Shown here: one piece after another, positions 1 through 11,400 of the stretch
How positions within the stretch are numbered: position 1 is the stretch's first letter
Layout: every line of letters begins with the position of its first letter
Source: Gracilaria gracilis
Taxonomy: Eukaryota > Rhodophyta > Florideophyceae > Gracilariales > Gracilariaceae
Direction of reading: 5' to 3'
Length of the DNA stretch: 64,000 bases
NCBI GenBank assembly: GCA_030374805.1
Contig: JARGSG010000236.1
Location: 1 to 64,000, forward strand
Notes under the pieces: generated by a model
The model's database searches: none
What the model saw: the letters and a program-made list of their open reading frames with translations, nothing else
What the model was told of the DNA's origin: nothing
Made by a program: the position numbers and the translations under genes

Positions 1-839
1 GGTGGAGGACTTGTCGGAGTATACTTGGACGAAACCGATGAAGATGTCGTTACCGGTGTTCTCAGGGGTGTGCCAGATACAGAACTTATCTGCATGATTG
101 CGTGCTTGAGGGCTGGGACAGCTTCTTTTCCAAGGGAGGAAGCCATGGGGTGAGCGAAAGCGGGAGCGCCGGAGGAGGTTGTGTGGGGGACGTGGTGGAA
201 GAAGGTGTTGTCGGAGTGTGCGAGTGCGAGTTGTCGTTTAAGGACTTGGATAGCATCCTTTCGGAAGGGGGTGGCTGTGAAAAGGTGCTGTGGGTCGTGG
301 AGGGTGGTGGGGGTGAAACCGATGTTGCTGACTCGGTGTTGGAAGAGGTCTTTCTCAAGTTTGAGACACTGGGAGGAGCAGACGGTGTTGTGGAAGGCTG
401 ACTTGGAGAAGGCAAGGTCGTGAAGGAGAGAGATGAGTTCGTCTGCCTTGCGGTGGCAGGGTGGAAGCGATGAAGGGATGTAGAGGACCAAGGGGGGCGG
501 TGGAGGAGGTGGAGAGTGGGAGAGGAAGCAGACGAGGGTGCCTACGATATGGTAGGCGTCTTGTGTGTGGACGGAAAGGGGAGATGTTGCTGGTGGTAGG
601 AGTCGTTTTCAGCGAGGGGGACGTTATCGGATGGGCAATTGGAGGGAGGAGGAGGGTGGTGGTGGGAGTTGGGGCTTAGATTTGTGACGCTTTGTACGCG
701 GGGGGAAGTGAGGGACGTTGCTGCCGGGGGAGAGGAAACGCTTGTTGGCTGTGAGACGGTTGGGGCATCTCCTTTGGTGCCTCTGAATGGCGGGGATGGT
801 GCGAGCGAAGGAAGAGCCTTCAAAGCAGCAATTAGGCAT
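1..839 (-). pseudogene. N-terminal half of KDZ/Plavaka-like transposase, copy A
   Basis: The first ATG that fits copy B is at 839 and opens a small Cys/His segment (CCFEG, then IQRHQRRC) resembling the C2HC finger at the start of Plavaka-type proteins. After a Pro/Ser-rich linker in other frames, a clean frame runs from about 490 to about 60. It carries the block LEKDLFQHRVSNIGFTPTTL and, further on, NTFFHHVPHTTSSGAPAFAHP. Copy B has the same blocks (SNIGFTPATL, NTFFHHFLHTTSLGSPAFAHP), so selection on protein once acted here. At least two frame changes separate finger, middle block and the following IGFVQVYSDKSS motif, so this copy is dead. Confidence 0.5.
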
Positions 840-1388
840 GGCGGGGAGCGGTGTGGGGGTGTTTGGGGAGAGGCGGGGTACGTAGTAAGGAGCGTAATAT
901 GGCGCACGGAGGGTGGGACGGAGTGATGGAAGAGGTGGCACGTGATGCGAAGGCGTGTCAAAAGTGAGAGAATAAACGGCCGATATCTGATATGAGAGTT
1001 GTTGAATAGATGTGCTGTATCTCTATAGAGAGTTTCTATTCGAAAGGTTTGTATTCCTCTAATCGTATTTCATAAGCAGCTATCTATGTATATATATCCG
1101 TATTTAGATATATATCTCTCTATTTGCCGCCGTAAATTTCTACGTATGTGCCACTTACACACTTGTATTGGGATCGGAAAATAGCATGAACGGAAGTAAC
1201 ATGCTAGTTGTCTTACATTCAAACTAGCAATGATGGAAATAATCGTCAATGATTCTTTCCACACAAACTAGCACAAGTGGAAATGTGGAAATATTTTCGG
1301 AAATTAAGCACATCTAATTTTGGATAAACTCACAGGTTTTTCGATCATTTTATTTCGATAATTTTGGACGCCCAAACTAGCATTCCGA
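1..1388 (-). mobile_element. KDZ/Plavaka-like DNA transposon, copy A, cut by the window edge
   Basis: The outer end lies near 1388 and reads, on the minus strand, ATCGGAATGCTAGTTTGG. The same end occurs at 37839 (copy B), 4699 and 49427, so it is a family terminus. About 430 bp of subterminal sequence (roughly 960-1390) is shared with copy B and with the remnant ending at 49427. Inside it lies a pyrimidine-rich coding strand that matches copy B at protein level. The assignment to KDZ/Plavaka rests on the longer copy B, which shows the later motifs. The transposase C-terminal half lies outside the window. Confidence 0.55.
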
Positions 1389-1499
1389 TAACAATGACGT
1401 TAACTACTTACTTACCCTATTTCCTTATCGACCTAAACTTACAGACCTTGCCATTTCTAGTTTGTACTCATGCTCAAATTTAGTTTTCGATTTATAATT

Positions 1500-1790
1500 T
1501 CGGTGGCCAGGTGGGACAGTGGTCCCCTCTAGCCATGAATTACAGCAACCATGGCATGGGAGAGCGGAGCCATTTGGATTGTTGAAAACCTAGACATCCA
1601 CATATCACCTAAAATTTCGATGGTGTGGTGGGACAGCGGTTCCACCTAGCCATTAATTACAGCAACCATCGTGTCGGGAAAGGTGCACCGTACGGTGCAC
1701 CTTTCTCCACAGGTGGACGCATCTGACCACCTGTAGCAAAAGGTTGCACCGTACGGTGGGATGATCTACCTTTTGGTCAAACTATTTGCG
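1500..1790. repeat. Palindromic and direct repeats around AATTACAGCAACCAT
   Basis: Two GGGACAGYGG-type starts (about 1513 and 1631) are each followed by ATTACAGCAACCAT. From 1683 the sequence is self-complementary (AGGTGCACCGTACGGTGCACCT) and continues into GTGGACGCATC. Almost the same 110 bp recurs in direct orientation at 3612-3725. The GGGACAG start resembles that of the hairpin family at 41-44 kb. No gene is seen. Confidence 0.5.
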
Positions 1791-2041
1791 TAGCGAAGGA
1801 TGGGATGCGGTTGAGAAGGAAGGTGTTGAAAAATTCAACGCATGCTTAGTCACGTTTCTTGCTAGGAGGCGGCTCCCTTCTAGACTACTTAAGATGATCC
1901 GGCAGAGGTTATCGAGACTGGTGTCTCGGTTCGCCGTGTAGTGCCAGAGAGCGGCTTGTCCGTATGATTCATCAAGGAGTACTGCTTGCCGGTGCATGGT
2001 GTGCAGGCGTACACGTAGCGTACGCTTATGATCATCACCCA

Positions 2042-3609
2042 CCTAGCCCCATGCTTGTAAGTTGAAGAAAGATCATCACGTTTTTTGTCGGGTGAGTTTG
2101 GATGAGTTGGTCCCACCTCACCCTCGCTGGTACGACATCACCCTGGGTGGTACCATATCACCCTGGCCGGTATGAAATCACCCTGGCTGGTCCCAGATCA
2201 GTCTGGATGGTCCCATATCAGCCTGCCCAAGGAGACGGGACCAAATATGCGAATGAAGTAAGGAACTGATACCCCGGAATGGATGACTCTAGATACAGTA
2301 CATACGACAGATTTGGCAGGTGCACGTGCGATGAGATGATGGATAGAAAACAACAGCTGTATCGTATTGTAAACAGCTATGTACTTCCTAACGGCAATAT
2401 GTTTTGCATTCAATGAAACTTTTAATTTGCTACCGGCGGCCCAGACATATCCTGTATCAGATCCTTGAATGGAAGCAGACACACACGCTATTTATGTGAA
2501 GACAGTTCCGCCAAGCTCCTGATATCGAACGACTTCTGATGGTAGCTTCACCGTATTTAACAGTACTCAAAGAAATGACATTATGGGATACACATAGAAT
2601 TCAGATGAATGGCTAGATTCAAGTTTTGCCACAACCGTGCGGCGCTGCGCTCGAACTCAATTGAGAAGGAATGGGGATTATCACAGATGTACTTCTAAGT
2701 CACGTTCCTGAACAGAGGAAGACGTGAACTGACAGATTGCCGAACAAAACTCTTATATCACGAAGAGAAGTAGTGATTACGGCCAGAGGTGTACGCAACG
2801 CAACTCGCGACAGCAGTATACTAAGATAACGAATTTTTTTAGAATCTGGACGCTCACTGTAATACAATGCTGGTGAATGAAGTTTGGCCTTCTCCGACGG
2901 AGGGGAAGGCCGGCGGACGCTCTTTTTATAGTCTTGTAGCGGTCTAGCTATACGCACGACTAAGCTACAAGGTAGTTCACGTGTCTGAACAGGAGTGACC
3001 TACCGTCTCCTACAGCGTGAGCTACAAGCCGATCAAAGTGATCAAGCGTGATATTGGCTTGTAGCTCTATGTTTGTGTTACACATAAATTGTCAGGTGTA
3101 ATGAAAAATCCAAGGTTTTCTTCAAAAGCCCTATGTCGAAAGAGAGAACCAGAAGCTGCGAAATTGCAGCGCTTGTCAGAGATGTACTGGTTTTACAACA
3201 TATCACAAAAGCACGGTGCTTATATTGATCTTTGCAATGATCACATACATGTTCCTAAATTTGCAGAGAGATCTGGGAACGGAGAGTATTTTCTTTCAAG
3301 CAATAAAATGGTTTTGCAGCGACCCAAGCGCTACGGAGACGATGCAGGACTGAAATTCCGATACGCACCGGTACGAATTGATTTCCTGACGCGTTAGTGA
3401 AGCAGATTGCAAGCGTCTTCCAAGGCCCTGCGATGCCAGCAAACTCGTTGGTGAGCGCGATTAGTTGGTCCCACCTCCTTGGGCAGGATGATTTCGGACC
3501 AACCAGGGTGAGGTGGTACCAGCCAGGGTGATGTGGGATCAAACTCACCCAAACTCCCCCCGACAAACAAGGTGATGATTTTTCTTCACCTTATAAGCAT
3601 GGGGATAGG
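2042..3609. mobile_element. Non-autonomous element with ~185-bp terminal inverted repeats
   Basis: The left end (CCTAGCCCCATGCTTGTAAG) and the reverse complement of the right end (CCTATCCCCATGCTTATAAG) pair over roughly 185 bp with scattered mismatches. Each arm carries tandem ~20-bp subterminal units of the form ATCACCCTGGNTGGTNCCA, about five on the left. The interior (about 2230-3425) has only short ORFs, such as one of 102 codons at 3089-3397, and no recognisable transposase. Near 3013-3066 is a perfect 12-bp inverted repeat (GAGCTACAAGCC / GGCTTGTAGCTC). No convincing target duplication is visible. It is probably a MITE-like derivative of an unseen DNA transposon. Confidence 0.6.
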
Positions 3610-3611
3610 CA

Positions 3612-3725
3612 TTGATTACAGCAACCATGGTTTTGTTGGCACACCGTACGGTGCAGCTTTCTCCACACGTGGACGCATCGGACTACATGTAGCAAAATGC
3701 TGCACCGTGCACTTCCTTACATGTG
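3612..3725 (+). repeat. Second copy of the ATTACAGCAACCAT direct repeat
   Basis: This matches 1650-1760 in the same orientation: ATTACAGCAACCAT, then CACCGTACGGTGCA, TTTCTCCACA and GTGGACGCATC. The pair flanks the inverted-repeat element at 2042-3609, with about 280 bp of other sequence on its left side. The element may have inserted into a dispersed repeat that was already duplicated. Confidence 0.45.
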
Positions 3726-4339
3726 GACGCATCGTACCACGTGTAACATAACGTTGAAGGGCATAAAGCCGCTACAGTATTCTCAGTCGACCTATTATCA
3801 CTCGCTAACCATAGGCAGCTATTTGCGTGGCTTCTCTTTGCACCTTCTTCCTCAACTTTTGATTCTCTCTGCGCATCATGGGCTTGCAATCTCTTCGTTC
3901 ATTGAATACAATAAAAACAGCAGTTCTTTCCAACATGGTTGGCACTAGGAACCGTCCAGTTTTTCTATATTGGTCCAGCTAGTCTCGCGGGACGCCACGG
4001 ATTGCGTGCAAAATGGACATAGTGTCATTCTAAGTTTAGATCCACCCATCACTTCCGTTTCTACGACGTTCTTGGGCTTCTGTCGCAACATGTAAGGTAT
4101 TCCCATCGGTTTCCAGAGAAAAAGAATTAGGTTCACAGGTGATCAATATATGCTTCAGGGTATCAATCGACAAAGTGGACATATGAAGCTGTGCGGTGTT
4201 CCTTCGTTACCAATGGAGGTAAGGCTTTACTGTACCGCTGTACATTTTTCTATTCCCAAGCCTCTACTTTGCGCCAATTAAATCTGGAAAACGTTCTATA
4301 TGGTACGAGGACTTGGAATACCAGATGATTTTTCCGATC
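3726..4339. other. No recognisable gene
   Basis: Only short ORFs on both strands, none with a recognisable motif. Nothing else is seen apart from a loose GTGGACGCATCG repeat at its left edge. Confidence 0.4.
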
Positions 4340-4699
4340 CCAAGATTGTGGTGAAGAAGAGCTGATGTGGGTCGGAGAGGGGGGGTGGGGGCGAAGCAAA
4401 TCTTGCTGACACCGTGCTGTAAGAGGTTTGTCTGGAGTTCGAGGCACTGGGTAGCGGAGGAGACGGCGTTGTGGAAGGCGGATTTGGAAAAGGCGCGGTC
4501 GTGGAGGACGGAGATGACCCTATGAACACCGAATATGGCCGAAATGTGGCCGAAATGTGGCCGAAATGTGGCCGTTTAACTCGAAAACTTGTGAGAAACG
4601 TTTATCCAGCGAAGGTAAACAAGTTTCATATATATTCAGCGGTTTTTTTCGTCCGTTTTAATTTCGGTCATCTTTGACCGCCAAACTAGCATTCCGATA
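4340..4699 (-). mobile_element. Chimeric transposon remnant (KDZ-like interior joined to a GGCCGAA terminal repeat)
   Basis: Positions 4340-4510 match the copy A interior at about 270-420. From 4531 the sequence switches to three tandem GGCCGAAATGTG units followed by CTCGAAAACTTGTGAGAA, which is the terminal repeat of the small element at 19824-20103. It ends with AACTAGCATTCCGATA at 4699, the KDZ-like family terminus. The order suggests the GGCCGAA element inserted in, or recombined with, a decayed KDZ-like copy. Confidence 0.45.
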
Positions 4700-5285
4700 A
4701 ACCGACGGACCTCCCTATTCTCTCGGACCCTGACCACTACGGTCTTTCACTCACTCCATCCCCGCCACGCGGCTTATTCACCCGTGTTCTCGACGCATCG
4801 TTACCGCATAGTGATCACGGATGGCGAGACACGCGTGTGAGAAGCTCATCCCCAGAACCGAACATTTTCCCCAACCTTCATGTCGGATGTCGGAGGTGAC
4901 GGTGACGGTGACGTAGACCTGGATGTGGTAGCGGCAGCCATTCTAAACAATAAAGGGGGGATGTATTATGAATACGGAAGGAGAACGGGAGCGGTCGTGA
5001 GAAAAGAGATGATTGACGTTGGCAGCGGGCGGCGAGGGCGAACGGACGGACGCTGACGAGAAGACGGCAGCGGACGGCAGACGGCTGCGGAATTAGCGAT
5101 GTGAAGGAGGCATTTAGAGGCCAAAAACGGTACCCAGAACTCTAAAGTAGAGGATTAGAAGGGAATTGGACGATGTTAGGGGAGCATATGCGGTGATAAA
5201 CAGTTATAAGAGAAGGCAGGGATGGGAGGGGGGTGCGGTAATTCCTAGATAAGGAAGTAAAGGAGAAGTTATAACTTACCGGTCC
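4700..5285. other. Purine-rich intergenic stretch, no gene recognised
   Basis: The plus strand becomes strongly G/A-rich from about 4860 to 5270, with short repeats such as GGTGACGGTGACGGTGACG near 4896. No ORF here shows a motif or homology to other parts of the window. Confidence 0.4.
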
Positions 5286-5357
5286 CCGGACAGCGGTCCG
5301 TGGTGCAGTGGCGCTCCATCACGGCTCCGATGAAGTGATACTCGAGCTCGGTCCACT
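5286..5357. repeat. Isolated member of the 70-bp palindromic hairpin family
   Basis: It starts CCCCGGACAGCGGTCCG, passes through GTGGCGCTCCATC and GCTCCGATGAAG, and ends GGTCCACTTTCC. This is the same layout as the cluster at 41.2-44.4 kb (GGACAGCGG ... CGCTTCATCGG-GCACCGATGAAGCG ... CCGCTGTCC), here with more mismatches. Confidence 0.5.
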
Positions 5358-5522
5358 TTCCATGCGCCGTGGGAGAAAAAGTAAAAAAAATTGATTTCCA
5401 CCTGGAGAGCGGCCCCCTCGCGACTGGCGCTTGTTTGGAATGTGATGCTGCGTGTACTTGAGCACCTTCGCTCTCCTGCCAACTGCCTCGGTAAGCACAA
5501 CGCTCTGTACCTCCCCGTTACG

Positions 5523-5603
5523 GTTTCCGGGGACCTCTTCTTCTCCTGTCACAACCAAGTGATCCTCTCGGTTGTGACAGAAGAAGAAGAGATTGCCGGA
5601 AAC
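5523..5603. other. Strong ~34-bp hairpin, possible small-RNA precursor or minimal foldback
   Basis: Arm 1 starts GTTTCCGGGGACCTCTTC and ends CTGTCACAACC. Arm 2 starts GGTTGTGACAG and ends GCCGGAAAC. By eye 29 of 34 positions pair around a loop of about 12 nt. It ends 54 bp before the ATG at 5657, so it could be a 5'-UTR structure, a miRNA-like precursor or a tiny foldback repeat. No second copy was noticed in the window. Confidence 0.35.
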
Positions 5604-5656
5604 AATCACGCCATAAAAATAAGTACGGGGTGGAGGGAAAGGGTTTACAGCGCAAT

Positions 5657-6493
5657 ATGCGCAAGATATTCAACCGAAAGTTTCCACAGCTGGAGGACAG
5701 AGAGTATGACGTCACGAAGCCCGTCTCAGAAGAATTTGTGAGGTCAGTTCTTAGAAGCATTGGCGAGTACATGTACAATGTATGACAGATTGAAGGAGCT
5801 GGAAATCTTACGTACCGAAAACATCCAACACAGCATCCTACGATCTTAGTTGAGCTTCGGTCTAAAATCGAGAAGCATTACAGGATTCTCAAGTACGCGG
5901 AAGGACAGTGGGCCGTGAACATGTTAATTCAAGAAGCAATGCGTAGAGATCGAAAATATAATGGTCGAAGGTCGAAAACGGCGCGTACTAGTTCTGCACC
6001 ATCATCTCATGATGTGGAGTCTCATGGTACATCACAAGAACGAGACTGTTTGAGCACCAGGCCTGCCGAACATGCAGTGAATGCAGAGATTAACGATCAA
6101 GATGCCGAGAAAAGGGTCAGCCAAACTCAAGAGAGACAAGAAAAAAGAAACGATGTAAGCACTGAGCGCATGGTACCAGCCATAACCGAGCAAGAAAACA
6201 TTCTTGGAAGGACGTACATTGGAAACGATGATGAAAAGGATGAAATTTTGCCTGGTAGGGCTCCTGAGGACATTGCGCGCAGTGTTTTATTTGCTGCGAG
6301 TACCGAGACATCCACGGTACAGGTAGCTTCACGTACAAACTCATGCAATGCACAGCATAATGACAGGCAGGGTACAATTACCAGGACTCAGCTAGGCAGA
6401 GGTTCATATCAAGCTCGGCGTCGATCGGGTTTGACTGGTGCTTCGAAGGGTCCCCGTGGTATGATATCCAAGAACATTAGAGGCAAACATTGA
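5657..6493 (+). CDS. Unrecognised basic, low-complexity protein, possibly with one 54-nt intron
   Basis: From the ATG at 5657 one frame runs to the TGA ending at 6493, with a single internal TGA at about 5783. A GT..AG segment beginning GTATGACAG and ending CCAACACAG, 54 nt long, would remove that stop and keep the frame. The product would be about 260 residues. The N-terminal third is helical and charged (VSEEFVRSVLRSIGEYMYN, later LRSKIEKHYRILKYAEGQWA). The rest is rich in Ser, Thr, Arg, Gln and Glu and ends in an Arg/Gly-rich tail. No domain is recognised. It may be a nuclear host protein or a mobile-element product. Without the intron it would be a pseudogene with one stop. Confidence 0.45.
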
Positions 6494-7001
6494 ATAATGG
6501 ATGCACATCATAACACCCGCTGTGTATGTGACTTTTCCGACGTCTTCATATCCTGAGATATGGTGCTCGTTTGGACATCGCTCTCGATTCGAACAAAAAG
6601 TCCAAAACATTATGGTAGTCAGATATGTGATAAATTGATGCGTTACATGGTCAGTTCTGAACGTATTAACGTACTGCTTCTTTTCACCGCTTTTGTGACC
6701 ATATCGACATATAGGAAATTGAAGTTAGAAAGAAAAACTTCCGAACCTAGCAGTGCTTTGCGGTGCGTAGGTACAAGTTTGAAGAGGTAAGTGTTGGAAA
6801 CGCAGTGGAGCTACGGTACTCAATGCACATGTGAAGATAATATCACATGCGATAGGTAGCTTCGGGCTACTTAAGAAAGAACGGATGACATGAACATGAA
6901 CAGAAAAACTTACGATTAGTGGGTTCTCTTGCGACGTGAACCTGAGTTGCCACATTGACGTGGACGAAATGTTACGTACAAGGCATAAAATGTATAAGGC
7001 T
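6494..7001. other. No gene recognised
   Basis: Overlapping short ORFs occur on both strands but lack motifs, and they look like chance frames. Confidence 0.4.
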
Positions 7002-7800
7002 CTATCCACAGAATGCAGCTGAAAGGTATAGGTATGTAAAGAAAAACAGTAAAAGCAACGTACAGAAATCATCGTAATTGTAGGCCCTCTCTCGCATAGA
7101 GAGAAGGCACTGCGGTAACGTGTGACCATGGGTGTAGCAGAGATGGCATATCAATGCTTGCCTACCCTGACGAGGGGGTCCATTCCGGTGATCCGTGAAG
7201 GGTACCGCTGGGCGGGTATCCTGCCATCCGGGCCGTTGATAACGGGTCCCACCGTTCGAGTACGGGATTCGGAGCCCGTGAACTCGGGGTGCATCGGCGT
7301 AGAGTACGGTGCCTTCCCGAGCGGTCTCGAAGGAAACATCCGTTGTCGACGGGAGATCCGTTGTCGGAACGGAGTCAACGCCGCTCTGGGCGAGCTGGAC
7401 GTTATCATACTCCTGTGGAGGTGCCTGAACAGCGAAAAGCGAGAGAGACGGGGACCGAGTGTCCATCAACAACGCCTTGGCGGACTTGGACCGAGTAGTC
7501 GGGGGCCTGGCGCGAATGGCATCACCTTGAGCTTTTGCATACTTAATGAGCTCAAAATATGTGATCTTCCCCTTATCACCACGGTAGCGGGCGACCAAAG
7601 TCCGGATAGCCGGGTCCAATCCGTCAATAAACATTGTGCAACGCTCAGTAGCGGGATAGACATTCCCACAGCGATGGAAAGCCTTATTCGGGCGCACCGA
7701 GAAATCGGGTTCCCTCTCGCCTGAGCACTGACGCGTGTCTCGCAATGCGAAGATTGCCGCCTGAATGGCGTCGTTAGTTGCGTACGACCGTAGCAGATAC
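7002..7800 (-). mobile_element. Gag fragment of an LTR retrotransposon with a CCHC zinc knuckle
   Basis: The minus strand encodes a capsid-like stretch (HRCGNVYPATERCTMFIDGL, then YFELIKYAKAQGDAIRAR). A spacer rich in Pro, Thr and Arg follows, then a retroviral-type zinc knuckle, CHLCYTHGHTLPQC (C-x2-C-x4-H-x4-C). The fragment is cut at its 5' side by the LTR at 7801-8495, which faces the other way, and has no LTR or pol of its own in view. It is a fossil fragment of the Ty3/gypsy type by its gag layout. Confidence 0.6.
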
Positions 7801-8495
7801 TGCACTGCTTCGGGCCAGCAGGTAACTCCTCCTTCGGAGGCTCGCGAAGAACCGAAGCCAAGCCGTCACGACAGATCGTAGAGAGTTCAACAGAGAATCA
7901 GTTGGGCACCACGTGTGTGGGTTATCCTCGCAAGAGGCACGAGTCCACGTAAGTGGGGAAAGGAAAAGGAAACCTGCAAGAGCGGGGAATAGAGAGAAGA
8001 AAAAGGGCAAAATGGGCAAAGGATACGACAAACACCGGTGTTATTCCTGCACGGGTCGAACGCGACAAACAGCGGTAAAACCCTGCCATAGTTGGGTTCT
8101 TTGGAGGACGCAGAGACGATAGACGGCCCGTGGGCTACGGGATATCCCTCCAAGGAGGAGTGGAGTACCGCCTAAGGCGAAGCAGTCAAGAGCCAACCCT
8201 GGTTGGGGAGCTTTACTGTGCGCGGCGGTGATGGCCGCCGGCGCGCTAAGTAGTCTAGCTATGCCAACTATAAATAAATAAACTAATTAATTAGGCCCAC
8301 GCGCAGTGGCAATTACCCACGCGTCGTGGCGGCCGTTCCACTTGTACGTGGCCAACCTCTGGCTCATCCGTAATCCACGTGTCCTTCCCACAATAGTGGC
8401 TATTGCTATTCATATACCTCGACTCGAGTGGTATCCCGACTTGTCGGATTATGACCGAGTATTGGTAACCACCTCCCAGAGGGCTTTGCACCACA
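7801..8495 (+). repeat. LTR of the decayed chromovirus, homologous to the solo LTR at 60064-60832
   Basis: Shared blocks in the same order at both sites include CCAAGCCGTCACGAC, GGCACGAGTCCACG, GGGTCGAACGCGAC, AGAGCCAACCCT, TTAGGCCCACGC, CCACGTGTCCTTCCCAC and the end TTGCACYACA. The right boundary (8495) is clear. The left boundary is approximate because about 60 bp present in the solo copy is missing here. Confidence 0.65.
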
Positions 8496-11400
8496 GATCG
8501 TTTGGCTCTCTCGTCGAGGCCGTTTTTCACTCAGGGTTTTCACAAGCCTGCCCGCCTTTGGGATCATATTGCCGCAAGCCAAACAAAAAAACTCTCTCTG
8601 CCTACCGTTATGGTCACCACACCGGGATCTTCTCATGGACAGGCCCGTTTTGCGCCTCCCCATAAGAACGACGGCATTGATGAAGTGCCGCCCGCTCCCG
8701 GCTCAGGGGCTCTGAGCACCCTAAGTACCGATCGAGGGATCGTACCACCAGTGAACGACCCGGAGCGCATACTCCAACAGTCCACTCCGACCGACTCTCG
8801 GAACGGTCTCGAGGCCGTGCTTTAGAAGTCCTCACTTGAGACAGCTCCGCAGGCTCCCGCTTCACAAGTGGCAGCGCCCGAAACTCTCATGGAACTCCAC
8901 AACGACCCACGGGAATTGAGGTTCAACCCTTCACGGGAGAACTTCTCATTGCCCTGAGGCCGCTCATGGAGTCTATAGTAAACCTTGGGGTCGAACGACG
9001 TATTACCCACAGGGTAAACCCAGAATTGGAGCCCCTGGGGAATACTTTTGTCCAGAGGGACTCATCCAACATGATCGGTTCCAGAGTTATGGACGCCACA
9101 AATGCCACCATTGTGCTCACTAAGGTACAGCGCCCTTGGCAGCCCGGCCCTATTGGGTACGACCAGAATCTCAACCGTCCGCTAGCCATCTCGGTATGGC
9201 AAACGCCCACCATCCCTGTCCAACATGAAGCAGATTCCAGACCCGGCAGGGACCCCAACAATGATAGGCTCAATTTGGGTAATCCACTCTCAGGGAAGCA
9301 GAATAGTACCGGTCACGATTCGCATATGAGTCGTGACAAGTAGAGGAATCGGTAGTCTTCAAGCCAACGTCGGAACAGGAGCAAGTCAACCCGTAAGGGT
9401 CGTAGATTTTCTGACTCGGATGACTCGCAGTCTGACTGCGATAGGCCGGACTCCAGCGACTCGGGCGACTCCGACCCCGAGGTCGATGTGTCCCATTTAC
9501 ACCGTATCCAACCCAATAACGGAGAATTTTTTAAAATACTTAGCTTTAGGCACTAGCGCTTGAACGCCAGAAGTGGTCGCTGCAACCCTATGGTGGCGCG
9601 ATCGGTGGCCCAACATGCTAAACCCATGCAGCTACAGATGCCCTTGAAGTTCTCCGGCAAAGGTCCAATTTTGGTTCTACGTTTCCTCGCGGGGTTCAAT
9701 AACACCTGTAACTAGAATGGTGTGCACGAGGGTGCAGCTCTCTGGCTCTTTCAGTTTCTCTTGGACCCAACCGCAAGGGATAAGATCACCGCAAATATCA
9801 CCCGCGAATACGGAGCGGTAGGCGCGAAGAGTTCCGACTTCCTCGCGTCCCCTTTCCGGAGGTGGTCAACTACCTACGTGAGGTATATGCGTCTATGCGA
9901 TGGATGATATCTTCTTAGAGGCTTACGAAGATATTATTACGCACCACCACAGCGCAGCAGTGTCAGATCACGAATTCGCGGACAAATAGTGAAACGAGAA
10001 CCTCCGATGTGGAAATATCTTCCCAGAGGGACATCTCAAGGCTCTCTTTGTCATGGAATTGTTACACGCAATCAGGGCCAGTGTATCTAACTACTCCTCT
10101 ACGTATCTCAAGGTGGTCTTAGGTCAGCTCGTCAGCTATGCTGAGGGACTTGACGACAGCCATCGGGGTGGTAAGAAGTATTACAAGACATTGGAATCGG
10201 ACACGAGCAGCAAGCCCTGCCGGGTCTTCTCAACGGCCTCATGCAGCGTCTAATCGGACGCAGACGAACGCGGATGGGGCGGTGAATTTGAAGACGAGGG
10301 CGCTATGGAACTTCCCTTTCAAACGGTGCTCCCGTCTTCCCCTTCAATTTCCTCCACCGCCACGTCAACGCCTTCGACGATGGCTCCTTCGACGATGGCT
10401 TACCGCCGGGGCTCCAGTTACCGACAACAACCCCCGAAGGGCTCGCAGACGGTACCGCAAACGAGATCTTTTTATCGTACGGCCCCGACATCGGTCGATA
10501 GGCTTCCAACTTGTTGCATTTGCCTGTCTACATCTAGGGCGTGCTATGAGTGGCTCCCATCGGAATACTGGAACGCCGTGCTGCAACTTCGCGAAGCGAA
10601 TTATCATCAGCGCGCCTCTGAAAGATACTACAAGCCCAGAACGTGGGGGACTCAACACCCCGGTTCGGGAGCCCAGTCAGTTCCAGAGCGGGCAGCCCCA
10701 CGAAATCCGGAGTTCCAGCTCCGACTCAATTTCCAAGGGAGAGCACTCCTGGCCCCATAGATCACCCCACAGCGTCCTCAGCATGTTATTAAGGTCCTCA
10801 CCTTTCAAAAGCAGCCAACGGGAGACGTTAGGACAACTGATCCCCAGCTCTTTCCCGCGGGGGTCCTCTAGAATTTGTCGCCTTGGCAATCCTCGGCCCG
10901 TTGTCTAAAACCTCACATGAAAACAGCTTCATCTTGTTCATCACGGATCGCTTTACCAAGCTGGCACATGCTGTTTCCCCTGCAGGCCACACAGGCAACG
11001 AATATCGCCCTTGCATTATTTGAGAGCTGGATTTTCCCTTACGAGGCCCCGCAGTTCCTACTCAACTCTGCAAGACACGGTCTCGATTGACAGAGTCACG
11101 AAAGTCCATCGGGATCGCAATACGCCCCTACACCAACGGACTTAAAGGAACCGGATATGACATCACGTTCCTCCCCTCCTTCCCCTTCGGCGGCAACAGC
11201 TCCCAAGGTGGTCGCGGCCGATTCTACTCCACTATCCTCGCCGGGAAACAGCCCCAACGACGACGCAAAAAACCCACCTGAACTCATCCACGGCACACCT
11301 CCCGGAGAGTGGGTTGTCGACAAAGTGGTGGATGAGAACGTCTCCTCTGACGGGACACCGCTGGTCAAAGCCTGATGGTACGGCTTCCCGGCCTCCCAGG

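Noticed and set aside
7002-8495. The minus-strand Gag and the LTR at 7801-8495 as one element
   Set aside because: The LTR meets the Gag without a leader or primer site, whereas plus-strand gag follows its other side. The LTR better fits the plus-strand chromovirus.
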